Source of the DNA: Rhodovulum kholense | GTDB taxonomy: Bacteria; Pseudomonadota; Alphaproteobacteria; Rhodobacterales; Rhodobacteraceae | Length of the DNA: 64,000 nucleotides | Reading direction: 5' to 3' | NCBI RefSeq assembly: GCF_003053725.1 | Contig: NZ_QAYC01000006.1 | Coordinates: forward strand, 62,001-126,000 | Shown here: piece after piece, positions 44,028 to 51,964 of the stretch | How the letters are laid out: every line of letters starts with the position of its first letter | Numbering within the stretch: position 1 is the stretch's first letter | Made by a program: the position numbers and the translations under genes | Notes under the pieces: model-generated | The model's input: the letters and a program-made list of their open reading frames with translations, nothing else | What the model was told of the DNA's origin: nothing | Databases searched by the model: none

Positions 44028-45947
44028 ATGACCCCCGATCACACCCAGAAGGGCAAGGCCGAACCGTCGATCCACCGACGCGCTTCGGATGTGGCCCTGT
44101 CATTCTCGCGTCTGGCGCCCGGCGTCCGGGCGCGGGTCCGCGTGTTCCCTGCCCTGGCCGTTGCAGGGGCCGCGCTGACCGCGCTGGTTTCGGTTCTGGC
44201 CGTGACCGCTGTGCCCCCCGCGCAAGGCCGGGCTCCCGAGGCGGCTCTGGCTTTGGGCCGCGATGCGACGCCGGTCGAGGGCTCGGTGCTTCTGGTCGGG
44301 TCCGATGCCACCCGCGCCGAGCCTCTGGCGCCGGTCACCCGGCCCGCGCCGCTGGTCCCGCTGATGGGCGCCGCCGAGGATGGGCTCGATCCCGTGGCCG
44401 AGGCCCGCGCCGCGCAAGGCCAACAGGCCGCACGGCTGATGCTGGCCGCCTATCCGGCGACACCCGGGGGAACCGCCTTGCCGAACGGTCTTCATGTCTA
44501 TGCGGGCGCGCCCGACGTCGCGCCTCCGGCCAGACCCGGTGCCGATCCCGAGACACCCGAGGATCAGCTGGCGCAGCTTCGGCCGCATCCGCGCCCTCTG
44601 GCCGAGGGCGGCGACGCGGGACCCCTGGGCGATGCCCGGCGCCCGCGTCCGCGTCCCACCGCCGAGGCCCCGGCCGCCACGACCGATGTCGTCGCAAGCC
44701 TGACGGATGAGGCCGCACCGCGCCCCCATGCCCGTCCCCGGGCCGCCGCAGGCACTGCGGCCACCGCTCTGCCGGAGGCGACCGGCACCGATCCGCAAAG
44801 TCCCCCGGCCGGGCCCGTCCTCCTGGCTGTCGCGCAGACGGTCGCGGTCGACAGCGTTCGTCCCCAGGCGCGTCCGATCCCGCCGGCCGCGGCGGCCTAT
44901 GCCGCCAGTCTCATGCCCGCCGCCGGGATTGCGCTTGCAGCCGCCCCTGTCCCACCCGAGACCGCACCGGAGGACGCGGCGGTGCCCGATGCCGCGCCGG
45001 CCGCCGGGGCCGAACAGGGGCTGAAAGCCTCGCTGCGGCCCCAGACCCGTCCGGCGGCGCTGGCCCGTCTGGCGCGCGGCACCCTTTTTCCCGAGGAGCG
45101 CCGCGGCACGGCCCCCCGGGCCGAACCGTTCGCCCATACCGACATCGCCCGCGGCGCGAATGGCTGCTCGATGCGGCTGGCGCGGGGCATCCCGAACCGT
45201 GGGCGCGGCGCGCTCGACGGGCGCGAGGTCGGCTCGCGGATGAACGGGCTGCATGGCGGTGATCGCGACTCGCTGATCGTGCAACAGGCGCTGGCCGGGA
45301 ATATCCCGCATTTCCTCCGCGAACTGACCCCGGTCAAAGTCTCGGGCACGCTGTCCGGCGGGGGACGCGCCGACGTGACGATCTGCGTGACACCCGACTA
45401 TCTGGCCTTGGGCAGCGATGCCGATTTCGTGCGCGTCCCCATGGGCCTGCCCGCCGCGGCGCGGATCGCCGACCGGTTCGGCTTCCTGCTGCCGACGACC
45501 CGGATGGTCGATGCGATCTATTCGCAGGCCGGGCTTCGGCTCGACCCCCGTCCGATGGCGGCCGGGGCGCAGATGAGCTCGACCGGCTATTTCCTGCAGC
45601 ATAACCGGACCGTCGAAGGACAGACCGGCGGTCGCGAGGGCCAGCTGACGGCCGGGCAGAAGAAGGATTTGGTGCTGACCAACCGCCTGCGCAGCCATCC
45701 GGGTCGCGTGGCAATTTATGGCTGGCACAAGCGCGACGGCAGTCCGATCCAGCCGCTCAGCACCGTGCATGGCGCCTATTACTCCGACTACAGCCATGGC
45801 GTGCGGCTGGTCAGCCAGACGGCGTTCCTGAACGGCCGCCCGGTGTCGCTGGCCAGCCTTCTGAGCAATCCGACCTATGCGCAGCTGCTGACCGGCGAGG
45901 GTCCGATCGACGCGCCCGAACGGTTGATGGCCTCGCTCTACCGCTAA
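44028..45947 (+). CDS. Membrane-anchored protein with RPxxRP-rich disordered linker and unknown C-terminal domain
   Basis: A 639-residue protein I do not recognise. Residues 1-38 basic and cytoplasmic, 39-61 one membrane helix (FPALAVAGAALTALVSVLAV), ~62-360 low-complexity Ala/Pro/Arg-rich and disordered, ~366-639 a compact domain. The linker holds five RPxxRP-type blocks (near residues 184, 205, 231, 278 and 336: LRPHPRP, RPRPRP, RPHARP, VRPQARP, LRPQTRP). The C-terminal domain includes NGCSMRLARGIPNRG and IYGWHKRDGSPIQPLSTVHG followed by YYSDYSHGVRLVS. A periplasmic enzyme or binding domain held off the membrane is likely. Confidence 0.75.
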   Translation: MTPDHTQKGKAEPSIHRRASDVALSFSRLAPGVRARVRVFPALAVAGAALTALVSVLAVTAVPPAQGRAPEAALALGRDATPVEGSVLLVGSDATRAEPLAPVTRPAPLVPLMGAAEDGLDPVAEARAAQGQQAARLMLAAYPATPGGTALPNGLHVYAGAPDVAPPARPGADPETPEDQLAQLRPHPRPLAEGGDAGPLGDARRPRPRPTAEAPAATTDVVASLTDEAAPRPHARPRAAAGTAATALPEATGTDPQSPPAGPVLLAVAQTVAVDSVRPQARPIPPAAAAYAASLMPAAGIALAAAPVPPETAPEDAAVPDAAPAAGAEQGLKASLRPQTRPAALARLARGTLFPEERRGTAPRAEPFAHTDIARGANGCSMRLARGIPNRGRGALDGREVGSRMNGLHGGDRDSLIVQQALAGNIPHFLRELTPVKVSGTLSGGGRADVTICVTPDYLALGSDADFVRVPMGLPAAARIADRFGFLLPTTRMVDAIYSQAGLRLDPRPMAAGAQMSSTGYFLQHNRTVEGQTGGREGQLTAGQKKDLVLTNRLRSHPGRVAIYGWHKRDGSPIQPLSTVHGAYYSDYSHGVRLVSQTAFLNGRPVSLASLLSNPTYAQLLTGEGPIDAPERLMASLYR

Positions 45948-47088
45948 GGCGCGGTCAGGGGACTCAGGAGGAGGCCACTACCGCCTCGTGGATGGGGGCG
46001 GATGCACCCTCGCTCGCTGTGTCCGCTTTGGTGTTTCAGCCGACGGTTTGATGGTTCGGTCCATTCGTTGGAATGGAAAGTCGCACCATGGCACAGGTTG
46101 TTCACGGCTGCGCCTCGACCACGCACGCGGTCAGAGCAGCAATACAGCTATCTGCAAGCTTCGACTGCGGCGCTGAGCCGGGAGATGGGTCGTTAGGAGG
46201 AGCGGAAAACGATCCGGTGAATCGGTTTCCCGCAGACCGTCGCGAAGTGGAGCACGCGCGAAACGGCAGAGGATCGCAAGACCGGGCCGAAGGACTCGCG
46301 CTCAACCGTTCTCCGTGAGGCCGAGGAGGCGAGGGCGGGTGCGGTCCGTCGGCACACAGTGCTGCCCCTGGACGATTGCCGCCAGGCTTTCGAACTCCCG
46401 ATCCATCAACTGCCCCGCTTCAGCGCTGTCTTCGGCGATGAGCCATGATGTGCCACTGGTTCAAGCTCCATGGCGCATGCAGCTCTCGGGAACCGGATGC
46501 CCAAAAGGACAAGCCCAAGCGTCAGCGTTTCAAGCGCTTTTCCATCGGCCCTCGCCTGTGTCCGCGGACAGATGGCGCAGTCCGTCGCGGGCAAGCGTCC
46601 GCCTTTGCACTCGGACCAATGGGGGCACCATGGCGAACCTCTTCGTTGCCATCGACCGGACCGCGCCGTCACTCGACGGGGTGAAAAGGCCGACAGGCGG
46701 ACGGCGTGGGCGCTCCTGGATCACCTGCTGGTGGTGGCTCGCTCTCAGATCCACGCCATCCCGACCGACAGAGCCATCGGAACGCCATCAGTTCGAGCCA
46801 CAATGGCGAGAGGTCTCCAGTGCGGCTTGCCGCCAAGGAACAGGTCCGCTTCCTGCTCCTACACGCAGATGCGTTTCGATCCGATCTGCGAGACAAACGG
46901 AATCGAGCACCGCCCGCCACCTTTCGAGCTGCGAGGAAGCGAAAACGGTCCGGCCTCGCGTTTCCCCGAGGCGGTGTCATGGCGACCACCGGTTCGCCTT
47001 CGAAATGCACCGTTCAGATCGCGCCCAACCCTGTCAATGCGGGGTCGGGTCTTGGCCGCAACGCTCCAGCCATAGTCTGCGCCCCGGC
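45948..47088 (+). other. Non-coding stretch holding IS481-type debris
   Basis: 1.1 kb without an intact gene. It contains the transposase pseudogene at 46088-46915 (listed separately), an AT-containing leader before it (GACGGTTTGATGG, 46036-46048, and GTTGGAATGGAAAG) that resembles the non-coding head of such elements, and ~170 bp after it (46916-47088) with no recognisable content. No clear terminal inverted repeats or target duplication remain. Confidence 0.6.
46088..46915 (+). pseudogene. Decayed IS481-family transposase
   Basis: Pieces of one transposase appear in order in three frames. N-terminal helix-turn-helix: MAQVVHGCASTTHAVRAAIQ (46088 on), then AALSREMG in another frame and AKWSTRE...RKTGPKDSRSTVL (about 46246-46312), followed by RRHTVLPLDDCRQA (about 46350-46390). 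Then DKPKRQRFKRFSIG (about 46508-46550), NLFVAIDRT (about 46634-46662) and QMRFDPICETNGIEHR (about 46866-46912). At least four frameshifts and in-frame stops destroy it. The catalytic-core Asp in VAIDRT is still visible, but the element is dead. Confidence 0.82.
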
Positions 47089-47562
47089 CTAGTTCGCGCC
47101 GGAATTGAACAGAGGCACTGTCGAGATCGACATCTTGGCCGACCCCTGCGTCAGCTCGCGGGCATGGGCCAGATAGATCAGCGTCTGGTTCGCTTCGTCG
47201 AAGATCCGCTTGATCCGCAGGGATTTCAGAACCAGCGATCGGTTTTGGCGAAAGACCTCCTCGCCCTCCGGGCTGCGGTCGATATCGCCGATCTCGATCG
47301 GTCCGGTCTGGCGACAGGCGATCGAGGCGTTCGAGGGGTCCTCGAACCAGTTGCCCTGGCTCAACCGGTCCAGCATCGAGCGCGAGAAATAGGCGACATG
47401 GCAGGTCACGCCCTTCACTTCGGGGTCCTGGATCGCCTCGATCACGATATCGTTGCCGGTCCAGTCCACCCCCACGCGTCCGACCTCATCGGCCGGGGCG
47501 GCAAGCGGAACGGTTATGGGCAGGACTGCGACAAGCAGGGCAAGAAGGGCAGGGCGGGTCAT
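47089..47562 (-). CDS. creA: CreA-family periplasmic protein
   Basis: A 157-residue exported protein: signal peptide ~1-24 (ends APADE) and the CreA domain (VGVDWTGNDIVIEAIQDPEVKGVTCHVAYFSR, then LRIKRIFDEANQTLIYLAHARE). Two cysteines (VTCHV and IACRQ) may form a disulphide. Function unknown despite its name; widespread in proteobacteria. Divergent from ivd with a 136-bp gap. Confidence 0.92.
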   Translation of the reverse strand: MTRPALLALLVAVLPITVPLAAPADEVGRVGVDWTGNDIVIEAIQDPEVKGVTCHVAYFSRSMLDRLSQGNWFEDPSNASIACRQTGPIEIGDIDRSPEGEEVFRQNRSLVLKSLRIKRIFDEANQTLIYLAHARELTQGSAKMSISTVPLFNSGAN

Positions 47563-47657
47563 CGGACGGTCCTCATGTCTGACTACCGGTTAAACGTAGG
47601 CATCGGCGCGCCCATTGCCACGGCGATTGACGCCGCACCCCTGTCGATGCTAGGAAA

Positions 47658-47671
47658 TGAACAAGCGTTCA
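47658..47671 (+). promoter_or_regulatory. Palindrome upstream of ivd, candidate operator
   Basis: TGAACAAGCGTTCA: 5-bp arms around AAGC, 27 bp before the ivd start. Spacing and length resemble TetR-family operators on acyl-CoA catabolic promoters. A TTGACG (47629-47634) followed 17 bp later by CTAGGA could be the promoter, which the palindrome would then overlap downstream. Confidence 0.4.
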
Positions 47672-47698
47672 ATAAGCTGGGGAGGAGGAGCCCGGGCG

Positions 47699-48862
47699 AT
47701 GTTCACCGCGACAATGGACTTCGATCTAGACGACGAGACCCGCGCGCTGCGCGACATGGTGCACCGCTGGGCGCAGGAACGGGTCCGGCCGATGGCCGCC
47801 GCGATCGACCGCGACAATGTCTTTCCGGCCGAGCTTTGGCGCGAGATGGGCGATCTGGGCCTTCTGGGCATCACCGTGCCAGAGGAATACGGCGGCGCGG
47901 GCATGAGCTATCTGGCCCATACCATCGCGGTCGAGGAAATCGCCCGCGCCTCCGCCAGCGTCTCGCTGAGCTATGGCGCCCATTCGAACCTCTGCGTGAA
48001 CCAGATCAAGCTGAACGGCACCGATGCGCAAAAGCGCAAATACCTGCCTGGGCTGATTTCCGGCGCGCAGGTCGGCGCGCTGGCGATGTCCGAAGCGGGC
48101 GCCGGATCGGATGTGGTCTCGATGAAGCTGCGGGCCGAGAAACGGAACGGCTATTACAGCCTCAACGGCACCAAATACTGGATTACCAACGGCCCCGATG
48201 CCAACACGCTGGTCGTCTATGCCAAGACCGACCCCGAGGCCGGCCCCAAGGGCATCACCGCCTTCATCGTCGAGAAGACCATGACCGGGTTTTCGACCTC
48301 GCGCCATTTTGACAAGCTCGGCATGCGCGGGTCGAACACGGCCGAGCTGATCTTCGAGGATGTCGAGGTGCCCTTCGAGAATGTCCTTGGCGAAGAGGGC
48401 AAGGGCGTCCGGGTTCTGATGTCAGGGCTCGATTACGAGCGCGTGGTGCTGGCGGGGATCGGCACCGGCATCATGGCGGCCTGTCTCGACGAGATCATGC
48501 CCTATCTGCGCGACCGCCAGCAGTTCGGCCAGCCAATCGGAAGCTTTCAGCTGATGCAGGGCAAGATTGCCGACATGTACACGGCGATGAATTCGGCACG
48601 CGCCTATGTCTATGCCGTCGCACGGTCTTGTGATCGCGGCCAGGTGACGCGGCAGGATGCGGCGGCTTGCGTTCTCTATGCGTCCGAGGAGGCCATGAAA
48701 CAGGCGCACCAGGCCGTGCAAGCCATGGGCGGTGCTGGATTTTTGGCCGACAGCGCGGTCGCGCGGCTGTTCCGGGACGCCAAGCTGATGGAGATCGGCG
48801 CAGGCACATCCGAGATCCGGCGGATGCTGGTGGGGCGTGAATTGATGAAGGCGATGGACTAA
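47699..48862 (+). CDS. ivd: Isovaleryl-CoA dehydrogenase
   Basis: FAD enzyme oxidising isovaleryl-CoA to 3-methylcrotonyl-CoA in leucine degradation; electrons go to ETF. 387 residues, the family length. Acyl-CoA dehydrogenase signatures [21 protein letters not shown] and [33 protein letters not shown]. The catalytic Glu is placed as in IVD rather than MCAD, in [11 protein letters not shown] (~245-255), supporting the substrate. ATG 47699 follows GGAGGAGGAG at 8 bases; an in-frame ATG 42 bases earlier overlaps the palindrome. Leads the leucine gene group. Confidence 0.93.
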   Translation: MFTATMDFDLDDETRALRDMVHRWAQERVRPMAAAIDRDNVFPAELWREMGDLGLLGITVPEEYGGAGMSYLAHTIAVEEIARASASVSLSYGAHSNLCVNQIKLNGTDAQKRKYLPGLISGAQVGALAMSEAGAGSDVVSMKLRAEKRNGYYSLNGTKYWITNGPDANTLVVYAKTDPEAGPKGITAFIVEKTMTGFSTSRHFDKLGMRGSNTAELIFEDVEVPFENVLGEEGKGVRVLMSGLDYERVVLAGIGTGIMAACLDEIMPYLRDRQQFGQPIGSFQLMQGKIADMYTAMNSARAYVYAVARSCDRGQVTRQDAAACVLYASEEAMKQAHQAVQAMGGAGFLADSAVARLFRDAKLMEIGAGTSEIRRMLVGRELMKAMD

Positions 48863-48899
48863 ATGCGAGTCATAGACTCAACTTTAGAAGGTGACGCAG

Positions 48900-49415
48900 A
48901 TGCGACTGTCCCTGATCCTCGCCGCCGCGCTGGCCGCGGCCACCCCCGCGCTGGCCCAGCAATACGACTTCAAGCCCGATGCGACGCTGGCCTGCATGGA
49001 CAAGCAGAAGATGCCCGGCGCCGACATCGCCTGCGTGGGCGAATCCGCGCGCGCCTGTTTTCAGAAGATGAAGTCGCCCGCTGTCAGCGACATCGCCGCC
49101 TGCCAGCAGGCTGAAGGCGAATACTGGAAGGCGCGCATGGACAGTGCCTTCGAGAAACTGCTCGGCCTGGCCGAGACCGCCGACAAGGACTTTGCGAAAA
49201 CCCAGAACGAACCGCTGCATGCGACCATGGTCAACGACCTGAAGAACGAGCAGGAGCAATGGGATACCTGGCAGAAGACCCGCTGCTGGGTCGAGGCGAT
49301 GATGCGCCGCGGCACGCCCTACCGGATGACCGCCGCTGCCAATTGCACGATGAAGCAGATCGCCGCGCGCGCGATGTTCATGGAAAGCGCGGTGAAATAC
49401 ATGGAAACCAAATAG
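48900..49415 (+). CDS. LprI-like (DUF1311) secreted protein
   Basis: A 171-residue exported protein: signal peptide 1-19 (ends ALAQ), then a domain of the lysozyme-inhibitor LprI type with W-x-A/R and C-x(n)-C spacing (CMDKQKMPGADIACVGESARACFQKM, SDIAACQQAEGEYWKARMDS, TRCWVEAMMRRGTPYRMTAAANCTMKQ). Six cysteines form probable disulphides. Relatives inhibit lysozyme, but that has been shown for few. ATG 48900 with AGAAGG upstream. Inserted between ivd and mccB, unrelated to leucine. Confidence 0.8.
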   Translation: MRLSLILAAALAAATPALAQQYDFKPDATLACMDKQKMPGADIACVGESARACFQKMKSPAVSDIAACQQAEGEYWKARMDSAFEKLLGLAETADKDFAKTQNEPLHATMVNDLKNEQEQWDTWQKTRCWVEAMMRRGTPYRMTAAANCTMKQIAARAMFMESAVKYMETK

Positions 49416-49532
49416 CGCCGCCGTCTCGCATCGGGTCATGCGGGCGGTGCCGCCAGGGAGGAACCGATGCGGACCCCGGAAGGACCGCGCGCCCGGCTGC
49501 AGCAGGGCGCGCGTCATCGGATGCGATACCCC

Positions 49533-49550
49533 GCCCGGAACGATCCGGGC
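49533..49550. terminator. Hairpin between convergent genes
   Basis: GCCCGGA, loop ACGA, TCCGGGC. It lies between the convergent LprI-like and ompW genes, with no T tract on either side. Confidence 0.45.
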
Positions 49551-49574
49551 AGGGCGCGGACTGGCCCGGGCGGG

Positions 49575-50174
49575 TCAGAACTTCCAGATATAGGACACGC
49601 CGAAGACCCAGGGGTCGATATGGGCGGTCCCGATTTTCGAGCCATTCAGCTTGACGTCGCTGTCGATATCGATCCAGCGCACATCGGCCCGGATCGCGTG
49701 ACGTTCGTCGATCGCGTAATCGACGCCAGCATGGAGCGCGAGCCCCCAGGAGTCGTCGATATCGACATCGCCAAGCGCGCTGTCGGTATCCCAGAAGGTC
49801 GTGTAGTTCAGACCGGCGCCGAGGAAGGGCGTGACCGAACTGCTGGTCACGAAGTGGTATTGCAGCGACACCACCGGGGGCAGTTGCAGCGTGTCCGCGT
49901 CGCCCACGCCTTCGATATGGATGTTGTGCTTGAAGGGCAGCGCGCCCAGCACCTCGACGCCCCAGTTATCGGCGAAGAAATACTCGAAGGTGATGGTCGG
50001 ACGCGCGTTGTCGCCCACATCCGCATCGGCGCCCGCAAGGGTCCCGTTGTCGTCCTTGGGCAGAACGTAGCCGAGCCCGAGGCCGAGGGTCCAGTCGCCC
50101 TTGGACTGCGCGACTGCGGTGGACCCGGCCAGAGCGGCTGCGGTCATGGCAATGGCAAACAGGGAGGTCTTCAT
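49575..50174 (-). CDS. ompW: OmpW-family outer-membrane beta-barrel
   Basis: Eight-stranded outer-membrane channel of 199 residues. Signal peptide 1-22 (ends TAVAQ), then alternating strands: GDWTLGLGLGYVLPKDD, ITFEYFFADNWGVEVLGALPF, VVSLQYHFVTSSSVTPFLGAGLNYTTF, ending in the export signal WVFGVSYIWKF (terminal Phe). E. coli OmpW is raised under low oxygen by FNR, and an FNR-like box lies upstream here. ATG 50174 with AAGGATCG 9 bases upstream. Confidence 0.93.
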   Translation of the reverse strand: MKTSLFAIAMTAAALAGSTAVAQSKGDWTLGLGLGYVLPKDDNGTLAGADADVGDNARPTITFEYFFADNWGVEVLGALPFKHNIHIEGVGDADTLQLPPVVSLQYHFVTSSSVTPFLGAGLNYTTFWDTDSALGDVDIDDSWGLALHAGVDYAIDERHAIRADVRWIDIDSDVKLNGSKIGTAHIDPWVFGVSYIWKF

Positions 50175-50240
50175 TGCAGCGATCCTTAGAGTTGGAATTT
50201 GAATCATTCGCGTCCATGGGGCGGATCGGGGCGGATTTCC

Positions 50241-50254
50241 TTGACTTGTATCAA
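50241..50254. promoter_or_regulatory. FNR/FnrL-type box between ompW and mccB
   Basis: TTGACTTGTATCAA, one base from the TTGAT-N4-ATCAA consensus. It is 67-80 bp from the ompW start (suits activation) and 45-58 bp from the mccB start. Symmetric, so it can act on either gene. Confidence 0.6.
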
Positions 50255-50298
50255 TTCGCGGTATGGTGCTGCATACAATGGTGCGCGGAGGACACGCG

Positions 50299-51903
50299 AT
50301 GCGCCTGAGATCCGCCGCCCTTCCCGCATCCGATGTGTTTCAGGCCAACCGCGCGGCCCATCTCGCGGCGCTGCGCGAGATCGCCGAGGCCGCGGCGCTG
50401 GCTGCCGCGGGCGGCGGCGAGGCGGCGCGTGCCCGCCACGTCGCGCGCGGCAAGATGCTGCCGCGCGAGCGGGTGGCGAACCTGCTCGATCCCGGCAGTC
50501 CCTTCCTCGAGATTGGCGCGACCGCGGCCCATGGGCTTTATGACGGCGCCGCGCCCTGCGCCGGGGCCATCGCAGGGATCGGCAGGGTCGAAGGCCTGGA
50601 GGTCATGGTGCTGGCCAACGATGCCACGGTGAAGGGCGGCACCTATTACCCGATGACGGTGAAAAAGCACCTGCGCGCCCAGGAAATTGCGGCCGAATGC
50701 CATCTGCCCTGTATCTACCTCGTCGATTCCGGCGGGGCGAATTTGCCGAACCAGGACGAGGTCTTCCCCGACCGCGACCATTTCGGGCGCATCTTCTACA
50801 ATCAGGCGCAGATGTCGGCGGCGGGCATCCCGCAGATCGCGGTCGTCATGGGGTCCTGCACCGCGGGCGGCGCCTATGTGCCCGCCATGTCCGATGTCAC
50901 CGTCATCGTCCGCGATCAAGGCACGATCTTTCTTGCCGGGCCCCCGCTGGTCAAGGCCGCGACGGGCGAGGTCGTCTCGGCCGAGGATCTGGGCGGCGGC
51001 GACGTGCATACCCGCCTGTCGGGCGTGGCCGACTATCTGGCCGAGGACGATGCCCATGCGCTGGCGCTGGCCCGCCGCGCCGTCCGGCACCTGAACCGCG
51101 ACCGGCCCGCGACCGTGCGCTGGGAAACGCCCGAGGACCCGGCCTTTGACCCCCAAGAGATCCTTGGCGTCGTGCCCGCCGATCTGCGCACGCCCTACGA
51201 CATCCGCGAGGTGATCGCGCGCATCGTTGACGGCTCGCGCTTCGACGAGTTCAAGCCGCGTTTCGGCGAAACGCTGGTGACGGGCTTTGCCCATGTCATG
51301 GGCTGCCCGGTGGGCATCGTCGCCAATAACGGCGTGATCTTTTCCGAGGCCGCCCAGAAAGGCGCCCATTTCATCGAGCTTTGCGCCCAGCGCGGCACAC
51401 CGCTGGTCTTTCTGCAGAACGTCACCGGCTTCATGGTCGGGCGCAAATACGAAAACGAGGGCATCGCGCGCCATGGCGCCAAGATGGTCACGGCGGTCGC
51501 GACCGCGGCGGTGCCGAAGATCACCATGCTGGTCGGCGGCAGCTTCGGCGCGGGCAATTACGGCATGGCGGGCCGGGCCTATTCGCCCCGCTTCCTGTGG
51601 ACCTGGCCCAATTCCCGCATCTCGGTCATGGGCGGCGAACAGGCGGCGGGCGTGTTGGCCACAGTGAAACGCGACGCCATCGAACGGGCGGGCGGGACCT
51701 GGACGCCCGAAGACGAGGCCGCCTTCAAGCGCCCGACGATCGAGATGTTCGCGGAACAAAGCCACCCGCTTTACGCCTCGGCCCGGCTTTGGGACGACGG
51801 CATCGTCGACCCGCGCAAATCGCGCGTGGTACTGGCCCTGTCGCTGTCGGCCGCGCTGAACGCGCCGATCCCCGAAACCCGCTTCGGCGTCTTCCGGATG
51901 TGA
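50299..51903 (+). CDS. mccB: Methylcrotonyl-CoA carboxylase beta subunit
   Basis: Carboxyltransferase that adds CO2 from biotin to 3-methylcrotonyl-CoA. 534 residues, N-terminal crotonase-like half ([27 protein letters not shown], written with HVARGKML) and C-terminal half ([67 protein letters not shown]). The [14 protein letters not shown] stretch is typical of MCC rather than propionyl-CoA carboxylase. ATG 50299 follows GGAGG at 7 bases; an in-frame ATG 36 bases earlier has no such site. Confidence 0.93.
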   Translation: MRLRSAALPASDVFQANRAAHLAALREIAEAAALAAAGGGEAARARHVARGKMLPRERVANLLDPGSPFLEIGATAAHGLYDGAAPCAGAIAGIGRVEGLEVMVLANDATVKGGTYYPMTVKKHLRAQEIAAECHLPCIYLVDSGGANLPNQDEVFPDRDHFGRIFYNQAQMSAAGIPQIAVVMGSCTAGGAYVPAMSDVTVIVRDQGTIFLAGPPLVKAATGEVVSAEDLGGGDVHTRLSGVADYLAEDDAHALALARRAVRHLNRDRPATVRWETPEDPAFDPQEILGVVPADLRTPYDIREVIARIVDGSRFDEFKPRFGETLVTGFAHVMGCPVGIVANNGVIFSEAAQKGAHFIELCAQRGTPLVFLQNVTGFMVGRKYENEGIARHGAKMVTAVATAAVPKITMLVGGSFGAGNYGMAGRAYSPRFLWTWPNSRISVMGGEQAAGVLATVKRDAIERAGGTWTPEDEAAFKRPTIEMFAEQSHPLYASARLWDDGIVDPRKSRVVLALSLSAALNAPIPETRFGVFRM

Positions 51904-51911
51904 CGCGCATG

Positions 51912-51933
51912 CTTCTTCTTGGCAAAAATACCC
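51912..51933 (+). repeat. Dispersed intergenic motif, single copy
   Basis: CTTCTTCTTGGCAAAAATACCC starting 9 bases after the mccB stop, in the 61-bp gap to mccA. Matches the halves of the inverted repeat at 8581-8646 and the copy at 16924-16945. Confidence 0.75.
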
Positions 51934-51964
51934 AAATCCCGACGCCCGCAACGAAAGGCACGGC

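Noticed and set aside
44100-45797. 565-codon open frame antisense to the RPxxRP protein
   Set aside because: The plus-strand frame starts with a membrane anchor and ends with an ordered domain; the antisense frame is Gly/Arg-rich with no known motif. Because the plus-strand protein is itself unknown, this is a judgement, not a certainty.
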